Source: Cognatundibacterium luofuense
Lineage (GTDB): Bacteria; Pseudomonadota; Gammaproteobacteria; Burkholderiales; Burkholderiaceae_D
DNA: 64,000 nucleotides
Direction: 5' to 3'
NCBI RefSeq assembly: GCF_018139685.1
Contig: NZ_JAGSPN010000008.1
Span: forward strand, 124,001 to 188,000
The notes under the pieces were generated by a model. The model saw only the letters and a program-made list of their open reading frames with translations. It did not search any database and was not told the origin of the DNA. Positions 19,035-27,066 of this stretch are shown piece by piece (positions within the stretch are counted from its first letter, which is position 1; each line of letters opens with the position of its first letter). Position numbers and translations under genes: made by a program.

Positions 19035-20999
19035 ATGCAAAGTTACAAAGCAATCCTGTCGGCGCTGGCACTCAGCGTGGCTGGCAGTGTGCTGGTGGTG
19101 CCGGAAGCAGAAGCGGTGAATCGTCCTGCAAAAGCAGCGGCGAAAAATACGAAGAAGGCAGCACCCGCAGCAAAAGGAAAATCTGCGAAAGCGGCGCCAA
19201 AAAAAGGCGGAAAAGCCAGTGCCAAAGCTGGTAAAGCGGGCAAAGGTGGCAAAGCAGCCAAACTGGCACCAAAGCGCGGCGGGCATGAAGATATCCGTCT
19301 GATTAAAAGCGCTGAATTTGCAAATACCCGCGCTTACTTTCTGAAAGATTTCTGGCAGCAGGATCCTGAAACCGCGATGTCTGCCGGTCGTTATGATGCG
19401 GGTAACCGTTTATCGGTTCAGGATGAGCCTACCCGCGAACAGTATCTGCAGTTTTGCGAACGCTGGCTGAAAACGCTGGGCAATATCAATGAAACCTATT
19501 TGCCAGCGGCGGATAAAACCGATCTGGCGATGATGCGTCAGTATCTGGAAAGCAGCCGCTGGTACATCAATACTTTCAAGGAATTTGCATGGAATCCGTC
19601 GGTACACAATGTAGCCGGTGGTTTTGACAGTCTGATCAACACGCCGTTTGCGCCGCTGGAAAAACGTCTGCGTTTAATCAGCGAACGTCTGATTAAAGTG
19701 CCGGCGTATTACGCAGCAGCACAGCAAGGTTTACAGCAACCGACGCGCGAGCATACGCAGCTGGCTGTTGCACAGGTAGCCGGAACGCTGGCGGTGTTTG
19801 ATCTGATCGCGGATCAGGCAAAAACATCCACCCTGAGCAGTACAGAAAAAGCCGATCTGAAATCGCGCCTGCAGGATGCACGCATTGCAGTCACCGGTTA
19901 CCGCGATCATTTGCAGAAATTGCTGAACACGACACCGGACAACGGCTGGCGCTCTTTCCGTATCGGTAAAGAATTGTATGAAGCGAAGTTTAAAGCCGAT
20001 ATTCAGTCGGATCTGAGCGCGGAGCAAATGTATCAAAAGGCGCTGGCAGCGAAAGAAGATGCACTGACCCGCATGGCAGCGCTGGCGGATCAGTTATGGC
20101 CTAAGGTCATGGGGGATACTGCGAAGCCGGAAAAAGTGAATCAGCGTATTAAGATGGTGATTGATAAGCTGTCGGAAAAACATGTCAGTGCCGATCAGCT
20201 GTATCCGGAAATTCGTCGTCAGTTGCCGGTGCTGGAAGCATGGATACGGCAAAAAGACTTGCTGAATCTGGATGCAAGCAAACCGCTGGTGGTACGTGAA
20301 ACGCCGGAATACCAGCGCGGCGTGACGGTGGCATCGATAGAAGCGCCGGGGATTTTCCGTCCGCGTGACAACACTTACTACAACGTGACACCGCTGACCG
20401 GTCAGCCGCCGGAACAAATCGAAAGCACGCTGCGCGAGTACAATCACTGGGTATTACAGATTCTGAATATTCATGAAGCGATTCCCGGTCATTACACGCA
20501 ATTGCAGCATGCAAATCAGTCGATGTCCGTAATTAAAGCCTTATACGGTAACGGTGCAATGATAGAAGGCTGGGCGGTGTACAGCGAACGCATGATGCTG
20601 GAATCCGGCTACGGCGGCGATACGCCGGAAATGTGGCTGATGTATTACAAATGGAATCTGCGCACGATCTGCAATACCATCCTCGATTACTCGGTGCATG
20701 TGCTCGGGATGACGCAGGAGGAAGCGCTGCGTTTCCTGATGGAAGATGCATTCCAGACGCAGGCTGAAGCCCGTGGTAAGTGGTCGCGGGTGCAGTACAG
20801 CTCGGTACAACTAACCAGTTATTTCAGCGGTTACGCCGACATCATGGCGTTCCGTGATCAGCAAAAACAAAAGCTGGGCAAGGATTTCCGTCTGAAAACT
20901 TTCCACGAACAATTCCTCAGTTACGGCAGTGCGCCGGTGGCGATGATACGCAAAATGATGGAAGAGGCGCAGAACAAACCGGAAGCAGCGGCAGAGTAA
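19035..20999 (+). CDS. DUF885 family metallopeptidase-like protein with Lys/Ala-rich tail
   Basis: A 654-residue exported protein. A signal peptide (cleavage near PEAEA, residue 26) is followed by about 55 residues of Lys/Ala/Gly repeats resembling histone H1 tails (PAKAAAKNTKKAAPAAKGK and on). A DUF885 domain then fills the rest. The metal-site motif HEAIPGHY starts at residue 480 and a second conserved segment EGWAVYSERMM follows. DUF885 proteins are putative zinc peptidases, mostly uncharacterised. AAGGGAA precedes the ATG at 19035; an upstream in-frame ATG at 19017 has no ribosome binding site. The basic tail is the unusual part. Confidence 0.87.
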   Translation: MQSYKAILSALALSVAGSVLVVPEAEAVNRPAKAAAKNTKKAAPAAKGKSAKAAPKKGGKASAKAGKAGKGGKAAKLAPKRGGHEDIRLIKSAEFANTRAYFLKDFWQQDPETAMSAGRYDAGNRLSVQDEPTREQYLQFCERWLKTLGNINETYLPAADKTDLAMMRQYLESSRWYINTFKEFAWNPSVHNVAGGFDSLINTPFAPLEKRLRLISERLIKVPAYYAAAQQGLQQPTREHTQLAVAQVAGTLAVFDLIADQAKTSTLSSTEKADLKSRLQDARIAVTGYRDHLQKLLNTTPDNGWRSFRIGKELYEAKFKADIQSDLSAEQMYQKALAAKEDALTRMAALADQLWPKVMGDTAKPEKVNQRIKMVIDKLSEKHVSADQLYPEIRRQLPVLEAWIRQKDLLNLDASKPLVVRETPEYQRGVTVASIEAPGIFRPRDNTYYNVTPLTGQPPEQIESTLREYNHWVLQILNIHEAIPGHYTQLQHANQSMSVIKALYGNGAMIEGWAVYSERMMLESGYGGDTPEMWLMYYKWNLRTICNTILDYSVHVLGMTQEEALRFLMEDAFQTQAEARGKWSRVQYSSVQLTSYFSGYADIMAFRDQQKQKLGKDFRLKTFHEQFLSYGSAPVAMIRKMMEEAQNKPEAAAE

Positions 21000-21118
21000 T
21001 TGTTTGCGGTGGAAACGGAGGTCCTTGTGACGCCATTTCCGTATTGCAAGTTCTGCTGACGCACATCGACGACATCGGTCAGCGGTGATGTTAATCCGGT
21101 TTGCGTGAATGACGATTG

Positions 21119-21144
21119 AGCGGGCAGTTTGCCCGCTTTTTTTT
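21119..21144 (+). terminator. Intrinsic terminator after the DUF885 gene
   Basis: AGCGGGC (21119-21125) pairs with GCCCGCT (21131-21137) and runs into eight T residues. Immediately upstream GAATGACGATT repeats the end motif of the dispersed repeat family. Confidence 0.85.
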
Positions 21145-21247
21145 ATTCGCTGTTTTACGCTTTTGTTTTGCGCTTCTGCTTCCAGCGGTTTCTGTCTGCA
21201 TGCCTGCGGACAATCCGGAATCGCGAATTCCGCACAGAAAATGCCTC

Positions 21248-21332
21248 AAATGCGGTGTACTGCACAGCACCTGCCTTGTCGTCGGCAGAAAGTCTGGTTT
21301 TCACAACATGGCATGTGACGAAAATCGCACAC
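21248..21332 (+). repeat. Dispersed intergenic repeat, type II copy 1
   Basis: Begins with AAATGCGGTGTACTGCACAG (21248-21267) and carries the type II core GTCGTCGGCAGAAAGTCTGG at 21278-21297. A diverged second end motif lies about 65 bp after the first. Confidence 0.68.
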
Positions 21333-21424
21333 TTTGGCGGTTTTCTGTGGTTTTTATGCCGAAAGAATACATCTTCCAAATCCTCAGTAACAAAACTGAC
21401 ATTTGTCGGTGCTAACCTGCGAAA

Positions 21425-21438
21425 CGTTTGCGCAAACG
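21425..21438. promoter_or_regulatory. Perfect palindrome, possible LacI-family operator
   Basis: CGTTTGCGCAAACG is a perfect 14-bp inverted repeat centred on CG, the style of LacI/PurR-family operators. It lies 230 bp upstream of the secreted phosphoesterase gene. No LacI-type regulator is in the window. Confidence 0.35.
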
Positions 21439-21668
21439 ATTGCTGTTGAGAACGTCTGTTATCTCCGTGGAAATCTTTTGTTCAGGCAAAAATCATAATC
21501 AAAAATACACGAAAAACCGTTCCGTACCGGACGGTGCTGGCAGGCAGACATCTTGGGGGAATACTGCACACCCTGCGCTGATGCGCAGGTTGGCGGGACT
21601 GCATTCGAACTCCCGGAGTGTGCAGGCACAGCAACGCTGGTGCCGGATAACACTCTGCAGGGAGTCTT
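21439..21668 (+). other. Long non-coding leader region before the secreted phosphoesterase
   Basis: About 230 bp with no gene. It contains several short inverted repeats (for example around 21518-21536 and 21577-21590) and ends in GGGAGTC just before the ATG at 21669. I cannot match it to a known riboswitch; structure in the transcript is possible but unproven. Confidence 0.35.
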
Positions 21669-24458
21669 ATGAATCACTTATTCGAATTGCCACGTTTGCG
21701 CCGCATTGCGGCCGGCGTCAGCCTGGCATGTCTGTTTGGTACAGCCGGACTGGCACAAGCCAGTATCGAAGATCACCATGAATTTGAAGCGACACTGCAT
21801 GTGCCGTTCAAAGGCGATGCGAATCTGCGTGCCGGTGCGAATGCCCGTTACTTCACACTGGAATTCGATTATCAGCATCTGAAAACCACCCGTGCGGTGG
21901 CATGGCGTGTGGAATTGCTGACACCGCAAGGGCGCGTCGCTGACCGCTGGTACGGTATCGAAAAAATCAGTGGCAAACCAGTCAGCCAGAAAATTTTCTG
22001 GAATGGTAAAACCCAGTCCGGTGAAGTGCTGGCCGATGGTAATTATCAGGTACGTCTGACGGCAGTGACTGTGGATGCAGCCGGTGTGCCGGTGATGTCC
22101 GGTGTGACGCTGAATCAGTTCGCAGAAAAAACACTGAATGCTTTACGCAAAGAAGCGGAAGTGCAAAGCTGGCCAATGCAGATCGGTAAAGTCGCTGCGC
22201 CGTCTATGCCTGCATTCGCGGGTTTGCCAACCCGCGCCAGCAAGCTGGCTGCAGCGAGCTCAAATGCTAAAGGTTTAGTAACCCGTTCTTCCGTTGCCGC
22301 CACTGGTTCACTGCCTTACACCGTGTATTACGGTAACCTGCACAGCCAGACCAATCACAGTGACGGCGGCGGCGCACTGACCAGCTGCACCGGTGCACAA
22401 AATCCGCAGTCTGCTGCCTATGGCCCGACCGATGCATATCAGTATGCTATGAACCGTGGTCTGGATTTTCTGCTGACATCGGAACATAACCATATGTACG
22501 ATGGTTCTGATTCCACCAATGCATCCGCCAGCCCGGCGACAGCAAAGAATCTGTACCAGTCCGGTCTGAGTGCTGCAGCCAGTTTCAACGCCGGCCATGC
22601 AAACTTTCTCGGTATTTACGGTATGGAGTGGGGCGTCATCAGCAACGGTGGCCATCTGAATATTCTGAATGCGAATGAACTGGTGGGCTGGGAATATAAC
22701 AGCAGCAACCAGTTACTGGCAGATACCTTCATCGCAAAAAATGATTACGCATCGCTGTACACGCTGATGAAACAGCGCGGCTGGATCGGTCAGTTCAACC
22801 ATCCATCCACCAGCGGTCAGTTCATCGTGAATGGCACTGCGCTTGGCTACACTGCAGATGGTGATCAGGCGATGGCGCTGTGTGAAGTGATGAATACATC
22901 GGCGTTCTCGACCAATACCACGGAAACAGAGTCCAGCCGTTCCAGCTATGAAGGCGCATGTAAAAAAGCACTGGAAGCGGGCTACCACGTCGCGTTTTCC
23001 ACTAATCAGGATAACCATTGCGCCAACTGGGGTGTGTCCTACACCAACCGTACCGGCGTGCTGATTCCGAGCGGTCTGCCGCTGAATAATGCGAACTTCA
23101 TCGATGCGATCAAAGCACGCCGTGTGTTTGCGACCATGGATAAAAACTCGCAAATCGTTCTGACGGCAAACGGTCATGTAATGGGTGAGCGTTTCACCAA
23201 CAGCGGTGCACTGAATCTGAATATTCTGTTTGCAAACAGCGCCGGACGCACTGCAGCAACTGTGGAAATTTATGAAGGTGTGCCGGGCCGTAACGGCACG
23301 GTGAGTTTGCTGACTTCCAGCGCGACAGCATCGGTCACACCAGCGATCGGTGAACATTTCTACTACGCCAAAATCACGCAGGATGACGGCAATATGCTGT
23401 GGTCTGCGCCAATCTGGGTGACGCAATCCAATAGCAGCGCGGATACCACAGCACCGACAGTGTCTGCGACAGAATCCGGCAGCAGCGGCACGATTACCTT
23501 ATCCGCGAATGCATCGGATAATGTAGGCGTGACTAAAGTTGAATTCTATGTCGATGGCGCACTGAAAGGCAGCAGCACAGCAGCACCGTACAGCCTGAGT
23601 CTGAATTCGACCACGCTGAGCAACGGCAGCCATACGCTGGTAGCGAAAGCTTACGATGCAGCGGGCAATGTCGGTACTTCGTCCAGTGTCAGCTTCAGTG
23701 TCAGCAATGTCACTGCGGATACCACAGCGCCAACCGTCACTGCCAGCGAATCCGGCAGCAGCGGCACGATCACGCTGTCAGCGAATGCAACGGACAACGT
23801 AGGTGTAACGAAAGTGGAGTTCTATGTTGACGGCACGCTGAAAGGCAGTAGCACTGCAGCACCGTACAGCCTGAGTCTGAATTCGACCACGCTGAGCAAT
23901 GGCAGCCACACGCTGGTTGCCAAAGCTTACGATGCGGCAGGCAATGTCGGCACATCGTCCAGCGTCAGTTTCAGTGTCAGCAATACGGTATCGACGCAGC
24001 TGATCACCAATGGCAGTTTTGAAAGCGGTGCCAGCAGCTGGACAGCCAGTTCCGGTGTGATCAGCAACGACAGCACGCAGGCTGCACGTACAGGTACGTA
24101 CAAAGCATGGATGAATGGCTACGGTAGTGCGCATACCGATACGCTGTATCAGCAAGTCAGCATTCCATCCGGTATCAGCAGTGCAACGCTGAGTTTCTGG
24201 CTGAAAGTGGTGTCGGATGAAACCACTACCACACAAGCTTACGATACGCTGAAAGTACAAGTACAAAACAGCAGCGGTACGGTGCTGGCGACGCTGGCAA
24301 CCTACTCGAATCTGAACAAAGGCAGCAGCTATCTGCAAAAAACCTTTGATCTGAGTGCTTACAAAGGCCAGACCATTCGTATTTACTTTGTCGGTGTGGA
24401 AGGCAGTACCGTCGCGACATCGTTCCTTGTCGATGACGTGACACTGACAACCAACTGA
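21669..24458 (+). CDS. Secreted PHP-type (CehA/McbA-like) metal-dependent phosphoesterase with Ig-like repeats
   Basis: A 929-residue exported protein. The signal peptide is cut near AGLAQA (about residue 35). A FlgD-like beta domain (residues 40-180) is followed by a PHP/CehA-type hydrolase. Metal-binding segments there are GNLHSQTNHSDGG (H225, H230, D232) and LLTSEHNHMYD (E272, H273). Two nearly identical 92-residue Ig-like modules follow (ADTTAPTV...VSFSVSN, about residues 590-770). A C-terminal carbohydrate-binding-like beta sandwich (NGSFESGASSW onward) ends the protein. Such enzymes hydrolyse phosphoesters outside the cell; the substrate is unknown. RBS is GGGAG. Confidence 0.82.
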   Translation: MNHLFELPRLRRIAAGVSLACLFGTAGLAQASIEDHHEFEATLHVPFKGDANLRAGANARYFTLEFDYQHLKTTRAVAWRVELLTPQGRVADRWYGIEKISGKPVSQKIFWNGKTQSGEVLADGNYQVRLTAVTVDAAGVPVMSGVTLNQFAEKTLNALRKEAEVQSWPMQIGKVAAPSMPAFAGLPTRASKLAAASSNAKGLVTRSSVAATGSLPYTVYYGNLHSQTNHSDGGGALTSCTGAQNPQSAAYGPTDAYQYAMNRGLDFLLTSEHNHMYDGSDSTNASASPATAKNLYQSGLSAAASFNAGHANFLGIYGMEWGVISNGGHLNILNANELVGWEYNSSNQLLADTFIAKNDYASLYTLMKQRGWIGQFNHPSTSGQFIVNGTALGYTADGDQAMALCEVMNTSAFSTNTTETESSRSSYEGACKKALEAGYHVAFSTNQDNHCANWGVSYTNRTGVLIPSGLPLNNANFIDAIKARRVFATMDKNSQIVLTANGHVMGERFTNSGALNLNILFANSAGRTAATVEIYEGVPGRNGTVSLLTSSATASVTPAIGEHFYYAKITQDDGNMLWSAPIWVTQSNSSADTTAPTVSATESGSSGTITLSANASDNVGVTKVEFYVDGALKGSSTAAPYSLSLNSTTLSNGSHTLVAKAYDAAGNVGTSSSVSFSVSNVTADTTAPTVTASESGSSGTITLSANATDNVGVTKVEFYVDGTLKGSSTAAPYSLSLNSTTLSNGSHTLVAKAYDAAGNVGTSSSVSFSVSNTVSTQLITNGSFESGASSWTASSGVISNDSTQAARTGTYKAWMNGYGSAHTDTLYQQVSIPSGISSATLSFWLKVVSDETTTTQAYDTLKVQVQNSSGTVLATLATYSNLNKGSSYLQKTFDLSAYKGQTIRIYFVGVEGSTVATSFLVDDVTLTTN
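23439..23990 (+). repeat. Internal tandem duplication of an Ig-like module
   Basis: Two copies of 276 bp start at 23439 and 23715 and are highly similar in DNA as well as protein. Long identical stretches such as the GCACCGTACAGCCTGAGTCT segment occur in both, so the duplication looks recent. Confidence 0.85.
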
Positions 24459-24481
24459 TACGGTTTTCTGCCCGTGTTAAC

Positions 24482-24506
24482 ACGCCACCCTTGCGGTGGC
24501 GTTTTT
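24482..24506 (+). terminator. Intrinsic terminator of the phosphoesterase gene
   Basis: ACGCCACC (24482-24489) pairs with GGTGGCGT (24495-24502), followed by a T-run. Confidence 0.88.
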
Positions 24507-24566
24507 CATTGTGTTCTGTAACGGATTCAAGCAATCTGTCATTTTTCACTAACCTGAAAAGGAAGC

Positions 24567-25076
24567 ATGATGCAGTTATTCAGCGCAGAGCAGTATCAGC
24601 CGGATTTGCAGCAGCGATTTATCACGCTGCGAGACAGCCTGCTTCGTTTGCTGCCGTATGCAAGAATCGAACATGTGGGTTCATCCGCGGTGCCGGGCGC
24701 CATATCTAAAGGGGATCTGGATATGGCAGTGGTAGTGCCGCTGGCACAACACGCAGCGACGGTGCAAACGCTGCTGGAACAGGGATATACCGAGCAGGAA
24801 GATACCTTGCGGACCGAAGCACTGTGCATGTTGAATGCCGGTGCAGAGATGCCGGAACATGCGTTGCAGATCGTTGCAGCGGGTTCGGAATTTGAAGATT
24901 TCATGCGTTTTCGCGATGCTTTGCTGGCAGATCCTGCGCTGGTGCAGCAATACAATGCGGTCAAACAGGCTGCCAGTCATTTACCAGCGGAGGCTTACCG
25001 CGCCGCGAAAAGCAGCTTTATCGAAAGTGTTTTGCAGCGTTTGCCAGCAACAACAGAACAAGGACATTCAGCATGA
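24567..25076 (+). CDS. GrpB family (UPF0157) nucleotidyltransferase-like protein
   Basis: A 169-residue member of the GrpB family, which has a nucleotidyltransferase fold. The signature EHVGSSAVPGAISKGDLDM contains the GSS motif and the acidic pair D-x-D expected at the active site. The cellular role of this family is not established. AAAGGAAG lies just upstream of two adjacent ATGs (24567 and 24570); either may be used. The last four bases (ATGA) overlap the start of the racemase gene, so the two proteins are made together. Confidence 0.87.
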   Translation: MMQLFSAEQYQPDLQQRFITLRDSLLRLLPYARIEHVGSSAVPGAISKGDLDMAVVVPLAQHAATVQTLLEQGYTEQEDTLRTEALCMLNAGAEMPEHALQIVAAGSEFEDFMRFRDALLADPALVQQYNAVKQAASHLPAEAYRAAKSSFIESVLQRLPATTEQGHSA

Positions 25077-25768
25077 AAACCATAGGTTTAATCGGCGGTA
25101 TGAGCTGGGAATCGACCCAGACTTACTATCGTCTGATCAATCAAGCGATCAGAGAAAAACTGGGTGGATTACATTCCGCACGACTAGTGTTGTACAGCGT
25201 GGATTTTCACGATATTGAGGTTTTGCAGCGTCAGGGTGACTGGCAGGCGGCTGGCGTGTTGCTGGCGCAGGCTGCACAATCGTTGCAGGCCGCCGGTGCA
25301 GACATGGTGGTGATTTGTACCAATACCATGCACAAGGTAGCGCAGCAGGTGCAGGCGGCGGTCAGCATTCCCTTGCTGCACATTGCAGACCCGACCGCGC
25401 ACGCGATTCGCGCAGCCGGTTATCAGCGCGTTGCTTTGCTGGGAACACGTTTCACGATGGAACAGGATTTTTACCGCGCCCGTCTGGAACAACAGCATGG
25501 ATTGCAAGTGATTGTGCCGGAGCAAAACGAGCGCGATACAGTACACCGCATTATTTATGAAGAATTGTGTCTGGGACAGATTAAACCGGAATCGAAGGCG
25601 GCCTATCTGGACATCATCCGCCAGCTGCAGGCACGCGGCGCGCAGGCAGTGATACTGGGTTGTACCGAAATTTCCCTGCTGGTGCAGCAAGCTGATCTGG
25701 ATTTGCCTTTGTTTGATACGACGGCGTTACATGCGACAGCTGCTGCGGATGCGGCTTTAATTTCTTAA
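25073..25768 (+). CDS. Aspartate/glutamate racemase family protein
   Basis: A 231-residue cofactor-independent amino-acid racemase of the YgeA/aspartate racemase group, which interconverts L- and D-amino acids with two cysteines. The start MKTIGLIGGMSWEST is the family hallmark. The catalytic pair is C82 (in VICTNTMHK) and C197 (in ILGCTEISLL), both present. The exact amino acid cannot be read; YgeA acts broadly on homoserine and similar substrates. It is translationally coupled to the GrpB-like gene. Directly downstream, sequence becomes AT-rich and holds transposase debris. Confidence 0.88.
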   Translation: MKTIGLIGGMSWESTQTYYRLINQAIREKLGGLHSARLVLYSVDFHDIEVLQRQGDWQAAGVLLAQAAQSLQAAGADMVVICTNTMHKVAQQVQAAVSIPLLHIADPTAHAIRAAGYQRVALLGTRFTMEQDFYRARLEQQHGLQVIVPEQNERDTVHRIIYEELCLGQIKPESKAAYLDIIRQLQARGAQAVILGCTEISLLVQQADLDLPLFDTTALHATAAADAALIS

Positions 25769-25852
25769 AAACGATTTTTGATAAAAATAAAACTGAAGCA
25801 GTTTGAGAAATCTGGTTCCGGCGATGCACGCAGACAAGAGTAGCTCTGTTGG

Positions 25853-25981
25853 CTGGCTACGCTGGAATGAGTGTCGTGGTTCAATCATCGACGATTGATG
25901 GAGACTATCGGTCACATTCCACCGGCGGAAGCGGAAATGAATTATTATCAACAACTTTCTGTTCAATCTATGCCAGCCTGA
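25853..25981 (+). pseudogene. IS3-family transposase (OrfB), C-terminal remnant
   Basis: Reading frame 25853-25981 gives ATLE, a TGA stop at 25868 in place of the usual Trp, then VSWFNHRRLMETIGHIPPAE and a tail AEMNYYQQLSVQSMPA before the natural stop. This is the conserved end of IS3-family OrfB proteins (WFNxRRLxExIGxIPPAEAE). No N-terminal part, DDE residues or intact inverted repeats are visible. The following 40 bp may include the degraded right end of the element. It marks the left side of an AT-rich scar. Confidence 0.82.
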
Positions 25982-26116
25982 CTCACACAAAAGTGTCTCT
26001 CAAATAACCGGAACGGTTCAGGCGGTGTCCAAACTAAAGTTGATAGTAAAGTTCTGGGATGGAGTTTTCCATCATTTATTATTGAATTTGTTGTTAAGTA
26101 TTAATTAAAAATAATT

Positions 26117-26578
26117 ATGATAAGTGTAAATAAAAAACTTGCTTTCGTTGCAGAGATTCTTACATTTCTCGGTTGTCTAGTAGGTTTGGTTGGCGCAGGC
26201 GTGAAAATTTACAATAATGAAGCTGGGATTCTTGGATATGTGTTTTTATCTATACCATTTTTTTATTTTCTCTCTGGTACCATCATTGCAGCTAACCTAA
26301 TATTTAATATAGAAAAATCCCGAAGGTTATTTATTTGGTTTTGGTCCAGTCAGATCCCTGTGCTCAACTCTAGCTATCTTTCGTTTCATGCCGTAACGGG
26401 AGCCTTTTGTGCATTCTGGATACGATTGGATGAACTTGATATTGGACTTGGTTTTGGTATTGCAAGTCAATTTCAATTTGATTTAATGGTAGAAGGTCCA
26501 ACAGCCATTGGTATTAATATTTTTGCTGTGGCAATGACACTTTTTATGAATGCAGGGTTTCTTGAGAGGGAAAAATGA
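26117..26578 (+). CDS. Orphan membrane protein in AT-rich island
   Basis: A 153-residue hydrophobic protein with about four membrane segments (near residues 10-28, 38-62, 85-105 and 125-147). It starts MISVNKKLAFVAEILTFLG. I recognise no family. Codon use is strongly A/T-ending, unlike neighbours, and transposase tails lie on both sides, so it was probably acquired. There is no strong Shine-Dalgarno site. A small ATGA-overlapping frame begins at its stop but ends after 13 codons. The function is unknown. Confidence 0.55.
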   Translation: MISVNKKLAFVAEILTFLGCLVGLVGAGVKIYNNEAGILGYVFLSIPFFYFLSGTIIAANLIFNIEKSRRLFIWFWSSQIPVLNSSYLSFHAVTGAFCAFWIRLDELDIGLGFGIASQFQFDLMVEGPTAIGINIFAVAMTLFMNAGFLEREK

Positions 26579-26599
26579 AAATTTCAGACCATATATCCC

Positions 26600-26760
26600 A
26601 TGGCTCTTTTTTGTGAAAAGTTAAAATTAACTAAATTGTTTCTGGTTTATTTTTAATCGTAGCTCTCGTTAATCAGAAATATTTCGTGGAATTCATTGGG
26701 TCCTCTGGCGTTGCTTTCGTGACTCCGTTTTTGATTTCTATGCTTCTTTACGTGTGGTAG
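26600..26760 (+). pseudogene. Possible frameshifted small membrane protein
   Basis: From an ATG at 26600 one frame reads MALFCEKLKLTKLFLVYF before a stop at about 26655. A second frame then continues with FLIVALVNQKYFVEFIGSSG and on to FLISMLLYVW, ending at the TAG at 26758. The two parts join sensibly after one frameshift, giving about 55 hydrophobic residues. It may be a broken gene; the evidence is only the hydrophobic pattern in two frames. Confidence 0.35.
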
Positions 26761-26846
26761 TCGCGATCTGATCTGAAGCCTTCCGGTTTGACGTATGCAG
26801 TTGTCAGGTCAAGTTCAGTTATGTTCAGCGTTGTGATGTTATCTTG

Positions 26847-26954
26847 TCAGAGCGCTTTCCCGTCAATAAGTGCTTGCATGGGCGTCCGGCCACAGCACAT
26901 TTTTCCCCGATGCGTGCGGTCGTTATTGTGATGTGCCAGCCAGTCGCCGGATCG
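26847..26954 (-). pseudogene. Integrase-core transposase (IS481-like), C-terminal remnant
   Basis: The minus-strand frame 26954 to 26847 reads RSGDWLAHHNNDRTHRGK, then MCCGRTPMQALIDGKAL and a stop. HHNN(E/D)RTHxGKMCCGRTPM is the characteristic end of IS481-type integrase-core transposases. Upstream of it the frame soon meets a stop and the catalytic part is missing. It forms the right side of the AT-rich scar and points opposite to the IS3 remnant on the left. The family name rests on motif recall. Confidence 0.78.
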
Positions 26955-27066
26955 CTTTGCAGCTATTCAGTCGGGCAGAAGATCTCGCGCCAGAATGTGA
27001 ATTGATACAACGCCTGCAGCATGGCTTTTCTGAAACACGGCCGCAACGGTTTGCCTTAAGCAAGGC

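Noticed and set aside
23778-24338. A 186-codon minus-strand frame inside the secreted phosphoesterase gene
   Set aside because: It is antisense to the Ig-like repeats and the C-terminal sandwich and reads as low-complexity reversed sequence.
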